From: SZUA-287 sp036397975
GTDB taxonomy: Bacteria; Bacteroidota; Ignavibacteria; UBA10030; UBA6906
Reading direction: 5' to 3'
Length of the DNA stretch: 34,361 bases
NCBI GenBank assembly: GCA_036397975.1
Contig: DASWHW010000052.1
Coordinates: forward strand, 1-34,361
Below, piece after piece: positions 1 through 8,986 of the stretch; positions within the stretch are counted from its first letter, which is position 1, and each line of letters opens with the position of its first letter. The position numbers and the translations under genes are program-made. Under the pieces are notes generated by a model, which ran no database searches, was not told where the DNA came from, and saw only the letters and a program-made list of their open reading frames with translations.

Positions 1-1293
1 CTCCAACGCAACTTGATTGTCAGTCATTGTGCCGGCGTTGGTGAACCGTTCCCCGAGGAGGTGGTCCGTGCGATGATGCTCCTTCGGGCGAACGCACTCG
101 CGAAAGGGTTTTCCGGTATTCGCGTCTCGACAGTTGAGACCCTGCTCTCCATGTTGAAGAAGCGCGTGCATCCTGATATACCGTCGCAAGGATCGGTTGG
201 GGCGAGCGGTGACCTTGCTCCGCTATCGCACATGGCTGCCGTCCTGATCGGAGAAGGGGAGGCGTTCTATAAAGGGAAGCGCATGCCGGGGGCGAAGGCA
301 ATGAAAGCAGCCGGGATTTCGCCGGTAGTGCTCGAAGCGAAGGAAGGTCTTTCACTCAACAACGGTACACAAGCAATGACGGCAGTGGGAGTTCTTGCGT
401 TGCTCGACGCGGAGCGGTTGTGTACTCTTGCGGATGCCGCGGTCGCGATGAGTCTCGAATGTGTGAAGGGAAAAAGCACTCCTTTCGCTCCTGCAGTGCA
501 CGCGCTCCGTCCGCACCCGGGACAGTCATTGTCCGCAAGGATTATTCGGAAGATGATCAAAGGAAGTCGGCTCGTTGATGTGGTGGATGATGACACGCGC
601 GGTAAAGTACAGGACTCATACTCCATTCGCTGTGCGCCTCAGGTCCACGGTGCCTCCCGCGATGCAGTGGCGCATGTTCGTACTGTGTTGGAACGAGAAA
701 TAAACTCCGCAACCGATAATCCTTTGATCATTCCCTCCCTAAACAAGGCTTTTAGCGCCGGCAATTTTCATGGACAACCCGTTGCTATTGCAATGGATTA
801 CCTCGGCCTTGCGATCGCGGAGTTGGGAAACATCTCCGAGCGCAGGACAGCGAAGCTCCTTGATAAAAACCATAACTTCGGGCTGCCACATTTTCTTACG
901 GTAGATGGCGGCGTTCACACCGGACTGATGATTTCACAATACACCGCTGCCGCCCTTGTTTCAGAAAACAAAGTTTTGATTCATCCGGCGAGCGGCGATT
1001 CGATACCGACGTCGGCAAATCAGGAGGACCATGTTAGCATGGGAACGATCTCGGCGAGGCATGCGGCACGTATCCTTGATAATGTCGAGCATATCGTCGC
1101 CATCGAATTACTCTGCGCTGCACAGGGGATCGATTTCAGGAGAGCGACATGTGGGAAGGGAACAGCCTCTGTGCATGCGACTCTCCGCGCCAATGTGCCA
1201 TCGCACCAGGAAGATCGAGCGCTCACAGCCGACATTGAAGCGCTTGTTCGAATGATTCGTTCGGGCGAGATTTTCAAATCCATACCGTCTTAA
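1..1293 (+). CDS. hutH: Histidine ammonia-lyase, 5' end outside window
   Basis: The product deaminates L-histidine to urocanate, the first step of histidine degradation, in the cytoplasm. The frame is open from base 1, and its first visible residues (LQRN, then a SHxAGVGEP-like stretch) match the middle of the N-terminal domain, so the true start lies upstream. The Ala-Ser-Gly triplet that cyclises to the MIO electrophile is at bases 202-210, inside the GASGDLAPLSH motif. By comparison with family members of about 510 residues, roughly 75-80 N-terminal residues are missing. Further family motifs are SLNNGTQAM, QDSYSIRCAPQVHG and SATDNPL. The C-terminus is intact. A dodecin gene follows after 24 bases with its own ribosome binding site and is probably co-transcribed. 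A tyrosine or phenylalanine ammonia-lyase of the same fold is possible, but the motifs favour HutH. No other hut gene is visible. Confidence 0.93.
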   Translation, partial: LQRNLIVSHCAGVGEPFPEEVVRAMMLLRANALAKGFSGIRVSTVETLLSMLKKRVHPDIPSQGSVGASGDLAPLSHMAAVLIGEGEAFYKGKRMPGAKAMKAAGISPVVLEAKEGLSLNNGTQAMTAVGVLALLDAERLCTLADAAVAMSLECVKGKSTPFAPAVHALRPHPGQSLSARIIRKMIKGSRLVDVVDDDTRGKVQDSYSIRCAPQVHGASRDAVAHVRTVLEREINSATDNPLIIPSLNKAFSAGNFHGQPVAIAMDYLGLAIAELGNISERRTAKLLDKNHNFGLPHFLTVDGGVHTGLMISQYTAAALVSENKVLIHPASGDSIPTSANQEDHVSMGTISARHAARILDNVEHIVAIELLCAAQGIDFRRATCGKGTASVHATLRANVPSHQEDRALTADIEALVRMIRSGEIFKSIPS

Positions 1294-1317
1294 TATTCTA
1301 CAATTACCGGAGTCACC

Positions 1318-1527
1318 ATGAGCAACCACGTATACAAACACATTGAACTGACCGGTTCATCCACAACAAGCATTGAAGATGCGATCAGTCGGGCGGTCAC
1401 CAAGGCATCCGAGTCGGTGCGCAACATGCGGTGGTTTCAGGTCACTGAAACGCGCGGGCATATCGATAACGGCAAGGTGAGCCATTGGCAGGTCACGCTG
1501 AAAATAGGATTCACGCTGGAAGATTAA
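1318..1527 (+). CDS. Dodecin family flavin-binding protein
   Basis: This 69-residue protein has the full length and pattern of dodecins, small proteins that assemble into hollow dodecamers and store or buffer flavins (riboflavin, FMN) or CoA-type ligands in the cytoplasm. Visible family features are the N-terminal VYKHIELTGSS strand, the helix SIEDAISRAV, the flavin-stacking Trp in NMRWF (W39), the RGHIDNGKV turn and the Gln of WQVTL (Q58) that contacts the isoalloxazine ring. The ATG is preceded by CCGGAG at good spacing. It follows the histidine ammonia-lyase gene by 24 bases and is closed by a strong terminator, so the two probably share a transcript. The biological reason for pairing with histidine breakdown is not evident. 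Confidence 0.93.
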   Translation: MSNHVYKHIELTGSSTTSIEDAISRAVTKASESVRNMRWFQVTETRGHIDNGKVSHWQVTLKIGFTLED

Positions 1528-1548
1528 CGACTACAAATCCCGACTTGA

Positions 1549-1574
1549 GAGCCGGCATATTGGCCGGCTTTTTT
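1549..1574 (+). terminator. Rho-independent terminator after dodecin gene
   Basis: Inverted GCCGGC arms at 1551-1556 and 1563-1568, extended by A-T and G-T pairs, enclose a 6-base loop and are followed directly by a run of six T. It starts about 20 bases after the dodecin stop and should end the hutH-dodecin transcript. Confidence 0.9.
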
Positions 1575-1735
1575 CATTTTCAGGGCACTTCCTGGTTTCG
1601 GATCTTGTTCCAACCTACAACAAGAAAATTTCCATACGCCTGGCTCATTCTCCTCACACAGATCTTGTGATAGTTTCGTGATCTTTTTCTCGTTGAACTT
1701 TCGTTTATTACGTGAAATTATCAAAGGGATGATCA

Positions 1736-2692
1736 ATGAAAATTCTCGTTACTCTTCTGACCGGACTTCTTCTAGTTCTGCAGAACGGGCTTTCACAAAG
1801 CACGGCAGCCTACACCGTCCTGTTTGATGCAACGTGGAGTGCATCGACACATCCAACTGACTTTCCGTCGAATGCGCACTTCTCAGGATTGATTGGAGGG
1901 ACCCACACTGCAACTGTTGCCTTCTGGAGCGCCGGACAGCTTGCGTCTCCCGGAATAAAGAACATGGCGGAAACCGGAAATAAGAGTCCGCTGAACTCCG
2001 AGATAAACGCTGCAATAAGTGCGGGGACCGCCCAGTACTTGTTGTCGGGAGGGGGAATAGCAATTTCACCGGGTTCAGTCAGCTTGAGTTTTCAGATCAG
2101 CACGACCCATCCACTCGTCACGCTTGTGTCGATGATTGCACCGAGTCCTGATTGGTTTGTCGGTGTTTCAGGTTTGAACCTGTACGGCGGTGGATCGTGG
2201 GTTGATACGCTCGTCGTCGACCTTTATCCGTGGGATGCCGGGACTGATGATGGAGTTACGTATCTTTCTCCGGACAATCCTTCCAATCCTTCGCAGCCCA
2301 TTGCGTTGATACAGGGATTTCCTTTTGAAGTGGGAGGAAATATACCTCCACTTGGCACGTTCACGTTTGTCAGGACGGGTGTTACATCTGTTGAGGAGAT
2401 TTCTCTGCCGGATCGTTTCGCGCTCCACCAGAACTACCCAAACCCTTTCAATCCATCCACCACAATCACTTATGAACTTCCTGTCGAGAGCAGAGTCCAT
2501 CTCACCGTTTACAACCTCATTGGTGCTCAAGTCGCCACTTTGGTTAATCAACTCCAACCGGCAGGCGCGAAGAGCATCCAGTTTTCTGCGGATGGTCTCC
2601 CCACCGGCGCGTACTTCTACAAAATCGAGGCAACTCCGCTGAATGGCGAACGTCCATTCCAGCAAGTCAGGAAGTTTGTGGTGATGAAGTAA
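1736..2692 (+). CDS. Secreted spondin-domain protein with T9SS sorting domain
   Basis: Exported protein of 318 residues. Residues 1-20 form a signal peptide ending near LSQS. Residues about 25-195 match the spondin N-terminal domain (Spond_N family): FDATWSASTHPTDFP, AHFSGLIGGTH, the hallmark MIAPSPDWFVGV (133-144) and DAGTDDG (167-173). Spondins are known from animal extracellular matrix, and bacterial homologues exist with unknown function. Residues about 227-318 form a type A T9SS C-terminal sorting domain, beginning with LHQNYPNPFNPS and ending with a FVVMK strand, so the protein should cross the outer membrane by T9SS and be surface-attached or released. AAAGGGA precedes the ATG. It sits alone between a terminator and the promoter of the next gene. 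The role is inferred to be adhesive or ligand-binding; no catalytic motif is visible. Confidence 0.85.
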   Translation: MKILVTLLTGLLLVLQNGLSQSTAAYTVLFDATWSASTHPTDFPSNAHFSGLIGGTHTATVAFWSAGQLASPGIKNMAETGNKSPLNSEINAAISAGTAQYLLSGGGIAISPGSVSLSFQISTTHPLVTLVSMIAPSPDWFVGVSGLNLYGGGSWVDTLVVDLYPWDAGTDDGVTYLSPDNPSNPSQPIALIQGFPFEVGGNIPPLGTFTFVRTGVTSVEEISLPDRFALHQNYPNPFNPSTTITYELPVESRVHLTVYNLIGAQVATLVNQLQPAGAKSIQFSADGLPTGAYFYKIEATPLNGERPFQQVRKFVVMK

Positions 2693-2755
2693 GTCGGATT
2701 CTGGCGGTCCTCATTTGAGAAGTCGTTGTCTTGTCAGGAATTTCTGAACCCGCCC

Positions 2756-2784
2756 TTGACATTGAACCTGTTTCTTGCGATAAT
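2756..2784 (+). promoter_or_regulatory. Candidate sigma70-type promoter upstream of lipoprotein gene
   Basis: A perfect TTGACA (2756-2761) is separated by 17 bases from GATAAT (2779-2784), one mismatch from TATAAT. It would place transcription start near 2792 and give a leader of about 120 bases before the lipoprotein gene. The 219-base gap at 2693-2911 contains nothing else that I can assign. Confidence 0.55.
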
Positions 2785-2911
2785 TGCTTTGTAAGTTACG
2801 AAGCCCTCTGGTTCTTTCCCACGATTTTTGTGGGGCGGTCTGATCTCCCATTATTAGCAGACCGTTGTTGCCGTACCGTTATTTGTATTTCAACAACTAT
2901 ACGGTGCTCGT

Positions 2912-4321
2912 ATGCTGAACGAACCAAAAAAGATTTGCTTTTCTTCTCTTCCCAAGACTCTGCGCAAGAATGAGTGCAATCACCGGCAACCGCTGGCGGC
3001 TCTTTACCGCATTGTTTTCGTCTGCCTCGTGTTCCTCTTTGCCTCCTTCTCCTGTAAGGACTCTCCTTCGGCAAGCGACAACGTTAAAGTCACGCTGACG
3101 TTCGAGGATGCCTCCTGCATTGAGACCTGGCTGCGACTCAAGATCGAGAATGCCGCACCTCCGTACTCCATTGCGCTCAGCCGGGACGGCAATACGGTTG
3201 CAGCGCTTCACATTCTCTCAAGCGACACACTGCTGATTGACGAGGGACTCTCGCCGAGCACCACGTACACCTACCGCGCGAATCTTACGCTCGATAATAA
3301 TATCGTTGTTCGCAGCCCGGACGCACAGGCGAGGACGCTCGACACAACGAGCCACAACTGGGTATTCGAGCCGCCGGTGCTTTTAGGGGATGGGAGCTCG
3401 AGCGTGTTGTACGACGTGGCGATTATAAATGACACGCTGGCTTACGCCGTTGGAGAGATCTATAAAATGGACAGCCTCGGGAATTGGGATCCGAATGCGT
3501 ACAACTTGGTGAAATGGGATGGGAGTAGTTGGGAGTTGATGAGGATACAGTTCTACACGATCTGTGGACAACCAAGTAGAACACCATATCCCGCAAAGGC
3601 GATCTTTGCATTCAGCGAAAATGATGTTTGGATTACGTCACAAGGGGGTCAGGTTGCTCGTTGGGATGGAACAACGCAGACTGCAACGATGTGCATGCCG
3701 GATCCTTTCGTGGTCAACAAGCTATGGGGAGAGAATCCTAGTTCAGTGTATGCGGTCGGCAACGGGGGAGGAATCGCGCGGTACGACGGCACGAGCTGGA
3801 GGCGAGTGGAGAGTGGGACCACGTTGCCGATACAGGACATCTGGGGAGCGCAGGATAGGCGGCAGCAAACAACCATTCTGTGTATAGCCTCCAACGTTTT
3901 TCAGAATCAGGGGAGCCAAACACTATCAATACAAGGGAACTCAGTGATACCGATTTCCAATGCTGGGCTCTCATGGCAACTGTGGGGAGTTTGGTATGTC
4001 CCAAACATCCGATATTTCGCTGTCGGTGCAGGCATTCATTACAAACGATCGCTCGATGATTCCCTTTGGACACGATATCCTCCGGGCGTCGTAACTCAAT
4101 TCGCCTCTGGTGGCATTCGCGGAAACGGAATTAACGATGTCTTTGTCGCGGGATCGTTTGGAGAAGTTGTGCATTTCAATGGTTTGACGTGGCACAGATA
4201 CTTTTCCTCGGTTCCACTTCCCTCCGGAGCATACGGTCGTGTTGATGTGCGGGGTGATTTGGTGATCGCTGTCGGATTGGAGAGCGGAAGCGGGGCGCTC
4301 GCGTTAAGAGGGACAAGGTAG
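2912..4321 (+). CDS. Putative lipoprotein with beta-propeller-like repeats
   Basis: This 469-residue product has a hydrophobic stretch (VFVCLVFLF) followed by a lipobox-like FASFSC with Cys48, suggesting export and lipid anchoring. The 30-residue charged region before it is long, so the start may be misplaced, but no in-frame alternative start codon is obvious. Residues about 55-145 resemble a fibronectin type III-like strand pattern (PSTTYTYRANLTL). Residues about 165-469 carry degenerate repeats of the type 'WG..s.vyaVG..G.iarYDGTSW' (for example KWDGSSW, ARWDGTT, ARYDGTSW, HFNGLTW), typical of beta-propeller proteins that are abundant in Bacteroidota and Ignavibacteria and often misnamed glucosyltransferases. 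No catalytic residues can be assigned. The gene precedes the M43 protease gene by 69 bases with no terminator between, so the two may be co-expressed. Confidence 0.7.
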   Translation: MLNEPKKICFSSLPKTLRKNECNHRQPLAALYRIVFVCLVFLFASFSCKDSPSASDNVKVTLTFEDASCIETWLRLKIENAAPPYSIALSRDGNTVAALHILSSDTLLIDEGLSPSTTYTYRANLTLDNNIVVRSPDAQARTLDTTSHNWVFEPPVLLGDGSSSVLYDVAIINDTLAYAVGEIYKMDSLGNWDPNAYNLVKWDGSSWELMRIQFYTICGQPSRTPYPAKAIFAFSENDVWITSQGGQVARWDGTTQTATMCMPDPFVVNKLWGENPSSVYAVGNGGGIARYDGTSWRRVESGTTLPIQDIWGAQDRRQQTTILCIASNVFQNQGSQTLSIQGNSVIPISNAGLSWQLWGVWYVPNIRYFAVGAGIHYKRSLDDSLWTRYPPGVVTQFASGGIRGNGINDVFVAGSFGEVVHFNGLTWHRYFSSVPLPSGAYGRVDVRGDLVIAVGLESGSGALALRGTR

Positions 4322-4390
4322 ACCCCATCCAAAGGAACCATCAGTTTCTCTTTGGCAATAGCAGTCTAACAACTACGAAGGGAGGAAATC

Positions 4391-7300
4391 ATGAAAACCA
4401 TATCTTTGTCGATGGCTATAGTAGTTTTCATAATCTTTTGGGTTCTAATCGCTGGGCTGTTCCACACTGGCAGCGTTCTAGCTCAGACAACTGGATTGTG
4501 TGCAACTGCGGAACAGACACCAGAACAAATGGCGCAGGTGCAGAAATGGGCTGATGAGTGGGCAAAAGCTGGCGGTCAGCGAATTACCGGAATAACGACG
4601 ATACCAGTTAGCGTGCATGTTGTGCATCGGTCGTCTGGAGTTGGAGATGTAACAGATCAACAAGTCTATGACCAGATCAATGCGCTCAATGGCGGCTTTT
4701 TAAATACAGATTTTCAATTCAGCCTATGTAGCATTGATCGGACGTCGAATGACAATTGGTCAGATCACGGGTATAACACACAAGAAGAAATCGCAATGAA
4801 GCAGGCGCTCGCCATTGATCCGACGCGCATTCTTAATTTCTATATTTGCGCCTCGATTGGTGGCACTACCGCGTTCGGGTACGCAAGGTTTCCGTGGGAG
4901 GGTCTTGCTGCGTACATGCATGGAGTCGTGTTGAAGTTCAGCACTCTTCCCGGGGGCTCTGAGCCGAACAACAATTTGGGTCGTTGGGGAACTCATGAGG
5001 TTGGGCATTACGTGGGTCTATATCATACGTTTCAAGGAGGTTGTAGTGGGCCGGGTGATTATGTGTCCGACACACCTCCTCATCATGCAAATTCCGGTTG
5101 CCCGGCAATACCAAATGCGACCTGTAATCCCAACATTCCTGATCCGATTCACAATTTCATGAACTACACAAATGACGATTGTAGAAATGAATTCACCACG
5201 GGACAAGGCGTTCGGATGGCTGAACAAATGACAATCCATCGAGAGGAAATCTTCAACAGTGTCTGTGTTAGCGTGGATCAGAAACTCCAGGACGGAACGC
5301 GCATTGGCAACCTTGGTAGATGGAATGGTAACTCATTCAATCCTCGTTTTGCTCCAGGGAGATACTTTGGATTTTCGTACCCCTCCACCGAAGTTCTGCA
5401 CGGGGACACGAACATTGTTTCCAATCAGAAGTATCAGTCGTGGGTTCTTCAGTCAACGCAAGACCCTGATGTGAAGAATCATCATGAATTTGACATTGCA
5501 GATGCATCGTTTGTGTCTTTGCTAACCTCCCAGTTCAATCCGACACAGAGCAACATAATTATTAAAACCGACCTAATCGACATACCGGGAACAACGGCAG
5601 GAACCGTCCAATTTAGGGATCCGTGGTACATTGACTTGAAAGATCCGAACTATGGCAACACTCCCCGCAATCAAGGGATGGCTAGCGCGGAGTGGCACGA
5701 ACGCGACGTCGGAACAGAGGGTTTCAAACCCGATTACTCAACGGAATATGACGGCGGACGAGTCTACCGCGGCGTGTTCCTGAACGAAGAGATTTCACCT
5801 GGCTTGCCCTACTACTCCGTCGGTGCTCAAAATCCGCAACCGATTACAGTAAACGGACAGTCGTTCAACTGGTACTTCCAAAAATGGAGTGGCGCAAGTG
5901 CAGTTTTTCAAGACTCACTCGTGCCTCAGACGCCCGTTGTGTTCACCAACGCTGGCGCGACGGCAACGGCGAAGTTCAAAGCACACCTTGGCTCCTCGCT
6001 CGCGACAGCAGCAGCTCCGAGTACCCAGCGCAAACTCGTGCAATTTGGTAGTTACCATCATCTAGTATATACTAGTAGCAACCATATTTGGTACACTTCT
6101 TCATCTGACTATGGTGTCAACTGGAGCCCAGAACAAAAGGTGTCGTCTATTGCGGAGGGATACCAAAACACCAATCCTGCAATCGATGTAGACGGGTCGG
6201 GCAATGTATATGTTGTTTTCGAAGCTCCAACTGGAGCAACTAGATCAATTGCAATTATGAAGAAAACAATTTCCGGGTGGGAGATGATAAATATTGGTGA
6301 AACATTCTATGCATCAGCAGAGCTGAAACCAGTAATAGCTGTAAGCAAACTGCTCGGTTCGCCAAAGGTCGTTGTTATCGTTCGAGCTGATGGCTACGGA
6401 AGCGCGAACAACGACCCTGGCCTCTACTATCTACAACCGGGATTTCTGCCAAGCAAGGTGAGCCAGACGTCAGCGTCATCCCTCAATCCTACCTTTGCCT
6501 ACTACAACCTCGCGTATCAGGAAAACAATGCCATCTACCACAAGGAAGTTCAGTTTGGTCCAAATCCGGTGACCTTTTCATCAAGGGCGTTGGTCTCAGT
6601 AAGTTATTTCAACGGTCGGCCGCTTTCGAACATTTCCAATCCAAACATTGCAGTTCGTGAAGGAGGAGGTCTTGATTTCAATAGTCGGCCTGTCATCGCC
6701 TGGCAAGCGACAGACTTGGTCTTTTCCACTTATCGTCCGATCTTCGTTCGTCACCCTGTTTCCGGCGGAATACCACCCGTTTTTGTTCTGACTGTCTTTG
6801 ATTGGGCAACGTCGAATGCTCATGGAAAGACTCCGAGTGTGAATGTCTATCAGACCCCGCCGCAAGGGGGCTACCAGAACCCTGATGTGTCGGTAGTGTG
6901 GCAAGACGACCCTAGCAACGCTTACGGCACCTATCCCAATGTTGTCGCTGCAAACAAGATCAGTGGGAATTGGGGCGTGCAATCCACCATTGCTACATTG
7001 AGTGCTTCATCCTCGGTTGCGCAGGGTTATGTGAGTCAGACACCAAGCAGTGGAGGAGCTCTTATTGTTCGGGCTGGATCAAGCGGTCCGCCATATGCGC
7101 TGACGGCATCGGAGCGGACAAATTATGGTCAGATTGAAGATGGACCGATGGCCAAGGTTAACTCAACATCGGTGGATTATGCACGCAGCGTGAATATTGA
7201 TCTGGCCGGAGCGGGTATCAATGGGCTGAGCGGCATTGTTACCCTGTACATACGGAATGCGCCCAGATTTGGACTGCGACATTTGCGGGAGCTCTCATCT

Positions 7301-8032
7301 GTTCAGGAGGACTTTCTCCGACTGCAGGCTCAATCTCCAATAGCTGATGAGATCTCTTATGTGCTCTCTCTCTGCGATGTCACGATACCCAGAGGCATTG
7401 GGAACGAGCAACTGAGGCAGCGGGTTTGCGCGCTTCAGGTCTCTTTGAATGGAAGAGACTTTCAAACATTGGGGGCGATCACCGTTAAGGACTTGTCCGC
7501 CTTATGGAACACCCGCACTTCAGACACAATCAGAGTCGTACAGCGAGAGCGTGCATTCAGCGTCCCCGCTGTTGGGCATGTGCGGTTCTCCGTGGAGCCG
7601 TTGTTCTTCAATAATCCGGATCACGTGGTTCTGATCGAAGAAATCACGCTACAGGATACGTCCTCGACAAGGTTGGCTAAGTCAGCTTCTCATGAGGTCT
7701 TACCTCAGGCGTTCTTCTTGCATCCGAACCATCCCAACCCCTTCAACCCTTCTACAACAATCAGCTTCGATGTGCCCGAGGTGTCGCATGTCTCGTTAGT
7801 TGTGTACGATGTGCTCGGCAGGCAAGTTGCGGGGCTTGTGAATGGATCATACGAGGCTGGCTATCATTCGGTTACATGGAACGCTTCGTCGTTTGCAAGC
7901 GGCGTGTACCTTGCAAGGTTTACGGCCCGCCAAATAGAAGGTCGACGATTCGACTCGTCGAGCGGGCAAGCCACGGATGCAAGCGGTGCGGTGAAGCTCT
8001 CGACCACGCAGAAGCTGGTGTTAACGAAGTAA
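4391..8032 (+). CDS. Secreted M43-type zinc metalloprotease with T9SS sorting domain
   Basis: This large exported protease has 1213 residues. Residues 1-31 form a signal peptide ending at VLAQ. The catalytic domain (about 70-295) has the zinc-binding HEVGHYVGLYH (H202, E203, H206, H212), matching HExxHxxGxxH of pappalysin/cytophagalysin-type M43 metallopeptidases, and a Met-turn at NFMNY (M257). Cysteines in this domain probably form disulfides. A long middle region (about 300-1090) includes repeats like YTSSSDYGVNWSPEQ, resembling BNR/Asp-box propeller blades. Residues about 1104-1213 form a T9SS sorting domain (PNHPNPFNPSTTI, VVYDVLGRQV, terminal KLVLTK). A strong GGGAGG site precedes the ATG. 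The likely role is degradation of extracellular protein at or beyond the cell surface. The substrate is unknown and the middle-domain assignment is tentative. Confidence 0.88.
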   Translation: MKTISLSMAIVVFIIFWVLIAGLFHTGSVLAQTTGLCATAEQTPEQMAQVQKWADEWAKAGGQRITGITTIPVSVHVVHRSSGVGDVTDQQVYDQINALNGGFLNTDFQFSLCSIDRTSNDNWSDHGYNTQEEIAMKQALAIDPTRILNFYICASIGGTTAFGYARFPWEGLAAYMHGVVLKFSTLPGGSEPNNNLGRWGTHEVGHYVGLYHTFQGGCSGPGDYVSDTPPHHANSGCPAIPNATCNPNIPDPIHNFMNYTNDDCRNEFTTGQGVRMAEQMTIHREEIFNSVCVSVDQKLQDGTRIGNLGRWNGNSFNPRFAPGRYFGFSYPSTEVLHGDTNIVSNQKYQSWVLQSTQDPDVKNHHEFDIADASFVSLLTSQFNPTQSNIIIKTDLIDIPGTTAGTVQFRDPWYIDLKDPNYGNTPRNQGMASAEWHERDVGTEGFKPDYSTEYDGGRVYRGVFLNEEISPGLPYYSVGAQNPQPITVNGQSFNWYFQKWSGASAVFQDSLVPQTPVVFTNAGATATAKFKAHLGSSLATAAAPSTQRKLVQFGSYHHLVYTSSNHIWYTSSSDYGVNWSPEQKVSSIAEGYQNTNPAIDVDGSGNVYVVFEAPTGATRSIAIMKKTISGWEMINIGETFYASAELKPVIAVSKLLGSPKVVVIVRADGYGSANNDPGLYYLQPGFLPSKVSQTSASSLNPTFAYYNLAYQENNAIYHKEVQFGPNPVTFSSRALVSVSYFNGRPLSNISNPNIAVREGGGLDFNSRPVIAWQATDLVFSTYRPIFVRHPVSGGIPPVFVLTVFDWATSNAHGKTPSVNVYQTPPQGGYQNPDVSVVWQDDPSNAYGTYPNVVAANKISGNWGVQSTIATLSASSSVAQGYVSQTPSSGGALIVRAGSSGPPYALTASERTNYGQIEDGPMAKVNSTSVDYARSVNIDLAGAGINGLSGIVTLYIRNAPRFGLRHLRELSSVQEDFLRLQAQSPIADEISYVLSLCDVTIPRGIGNEQLRQRVCALQVSLNGRDFQTLGAITVKDLSALWNTRTSDTIRVVQRERAFSVPAVGHVRFSVEPLFFNNPDHVVLIEEITLQDTSSTRLAKSASHEVLPQAFFLHPNHPNPFNPSTTISFDVPEVSHVSLVVYDVLGRQVAGLVNGSYEAGYHSVTWNASSFASGVYLARFTARQIEGRRFDSSSGQATDASGAVKLSTTQKLVLTK

Positions 8033-8052
8033 AATTCAAAGCGAGTCATCTC

Positions 8053-8077
8053 AAAGGCCGGCGTGTGCCGGCCTTTT
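8053..8077 (+). terminator. Rho-independent terminator after M43 protease gene
   Basis: A perfect 10-base-pair stem with GGCCGGC core (8056-8062 pairing with 8067-8073, plus three A-T pairs) and a GTGT loop is followed by a T-rich tail. It begins 20 bases after the protease stop codon. The core resembles that of the terminator after the dodecin gene. Confidence 0.92.
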
Positions 8078-8212
8078 ATTTTCGTCCGCTCATCGTTGCA
8101 CCGATTCAACCACGGCCACCTTTTGTTTTAAGAAGTCCTAATCTCCTCCTTGTTTGTTCTCGAATCATTTGTTAGCTTTTCTGCAATTCTCTCATTTGAC
8201 AGCCCATTCTTC

Positions 8213-8986
8213 ATGCCAACGAAACTGCAGATTGCAAAGAACTGGCTTCCCCGGTACACAGGAATGCCGCTGGATAAGTTCGGCGACAATATTCTCCTGA
8301 CCAACTTTCATTACTACATCGGTAGATTTGCCGAGCAGTTTTCCTGTGATGTATATGGTGAGGGAAAACCGATGCAAGCGGCAACTAACGGTAATGGATT
8401 GACGATCATCAATTTTGGAATTGGGTCTCCCAATGCCGCTACTGTTATGGACCTTCTGAGTGCGCGCAAACCCCATGGAGTGCTCTTTCTTGGTAAATGC
8501 GGAGGTTTGAAGAAATCAACGGAGATAGGACACTTCATCCTTCCAATTGCAGCGATTCGCGGTGAGGGGACAAGCATGGATTACTATCCGCCGGAAGTTC
8601 CTGCTCTTCCCTCCTTCAAGCTTCACAAATTTGTCTCCGACAAGATATGCTCCCGCGGATACGAATATCGAACCGGAGTGATCTACACGACCAACAGGCG
8701 ACTGTGGGAACACGATAAGGACTTCCTGGTTCGACTTAAGAGACTGACGTGCATCGGGATCGACATGGAGACGGCAACGGTCTTTATTGTCGGCCACTAC
8801 AACGGCATTTCTCGCGGCGCGCTCCTGCTTGTGTCAGACGTTCCGGTGACCCCTGAAGGAGTCAAGACGGAAGAGTCGGACGCCAGAGTAACCAAGGGCT
8901 GGTCAAGGGCACACCTGGAAATCGGCATCGAGGCAATGACGGAGATTGGAAAGAGCGGAGAAGAGATCAAACACTTCATGTACTGA
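8213..8986 (+). CDS. amn: AMP nucleosidase, Bacteroidetes-type
   Basis: The product hydrolyses AMP to adenine and ribose 5-phosphate in purine salvage, in the cytoplasm. At 257 residues it has the short form seen in Bacteroidota rather than the roughly 480-residue enterobacterial enzyme. Phosphorylase/nucleosidase-fold motifs are INFGIGSPNA (66-75), LGKCGGL (94-99), GEGTSMDYYPPEVP (117-130), the ribose-binding GIDMETATV (182-190) and the base-contacting SDVP (208-211). I chose ATG 8213 because an in-frame TTG start 21 codons upstream would add a hydrophobic, non-conserved extension, whereas PTKLQIAKNWLPRYTGMPL begins the family pattern. Its stop overlaps the next start by one base. The 180-base gap before it holds the upstream terminator and no convincing promoter. 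Confidence 0.9.
   Translation: MPTKLQIAKNWLPRYTGMPLDKFGDNILLTNFHYYIGRFAEQFSCDVYGEGKPMQAATNGNGLTIINFGIGSPNAATVMDLLSARKPHGVLFLGKCGGLKKSTEIGHFILPIAAIRGEGTSMDYYPPEVPALPSFKLHKFVSDKICSRGYEYRTGVIYTTNRRLWEHDKDFLVRLKRLTCIGIDMETATVFIVGHYNGISRGALLLVSDVPVTPEGVKTEESDARVTKGWSRAHLEIGIEAMTEIGKSGEEIKHFMY

Noticed and set aside
1716..1721. TTGAAC-17-AATTAT as promoter for the spondin gene
   Set aside because: The implied start of transcription would fall inside the ribosome binding site, and the -10 match is poor.
2731..2973. 80-codon open frame before the lipoprotein gene
   Set aside because: It starts in front of the promoter hexamers, runs over the promoter and the lipoprotein start, and has no ribosome binding site or recognisable content.
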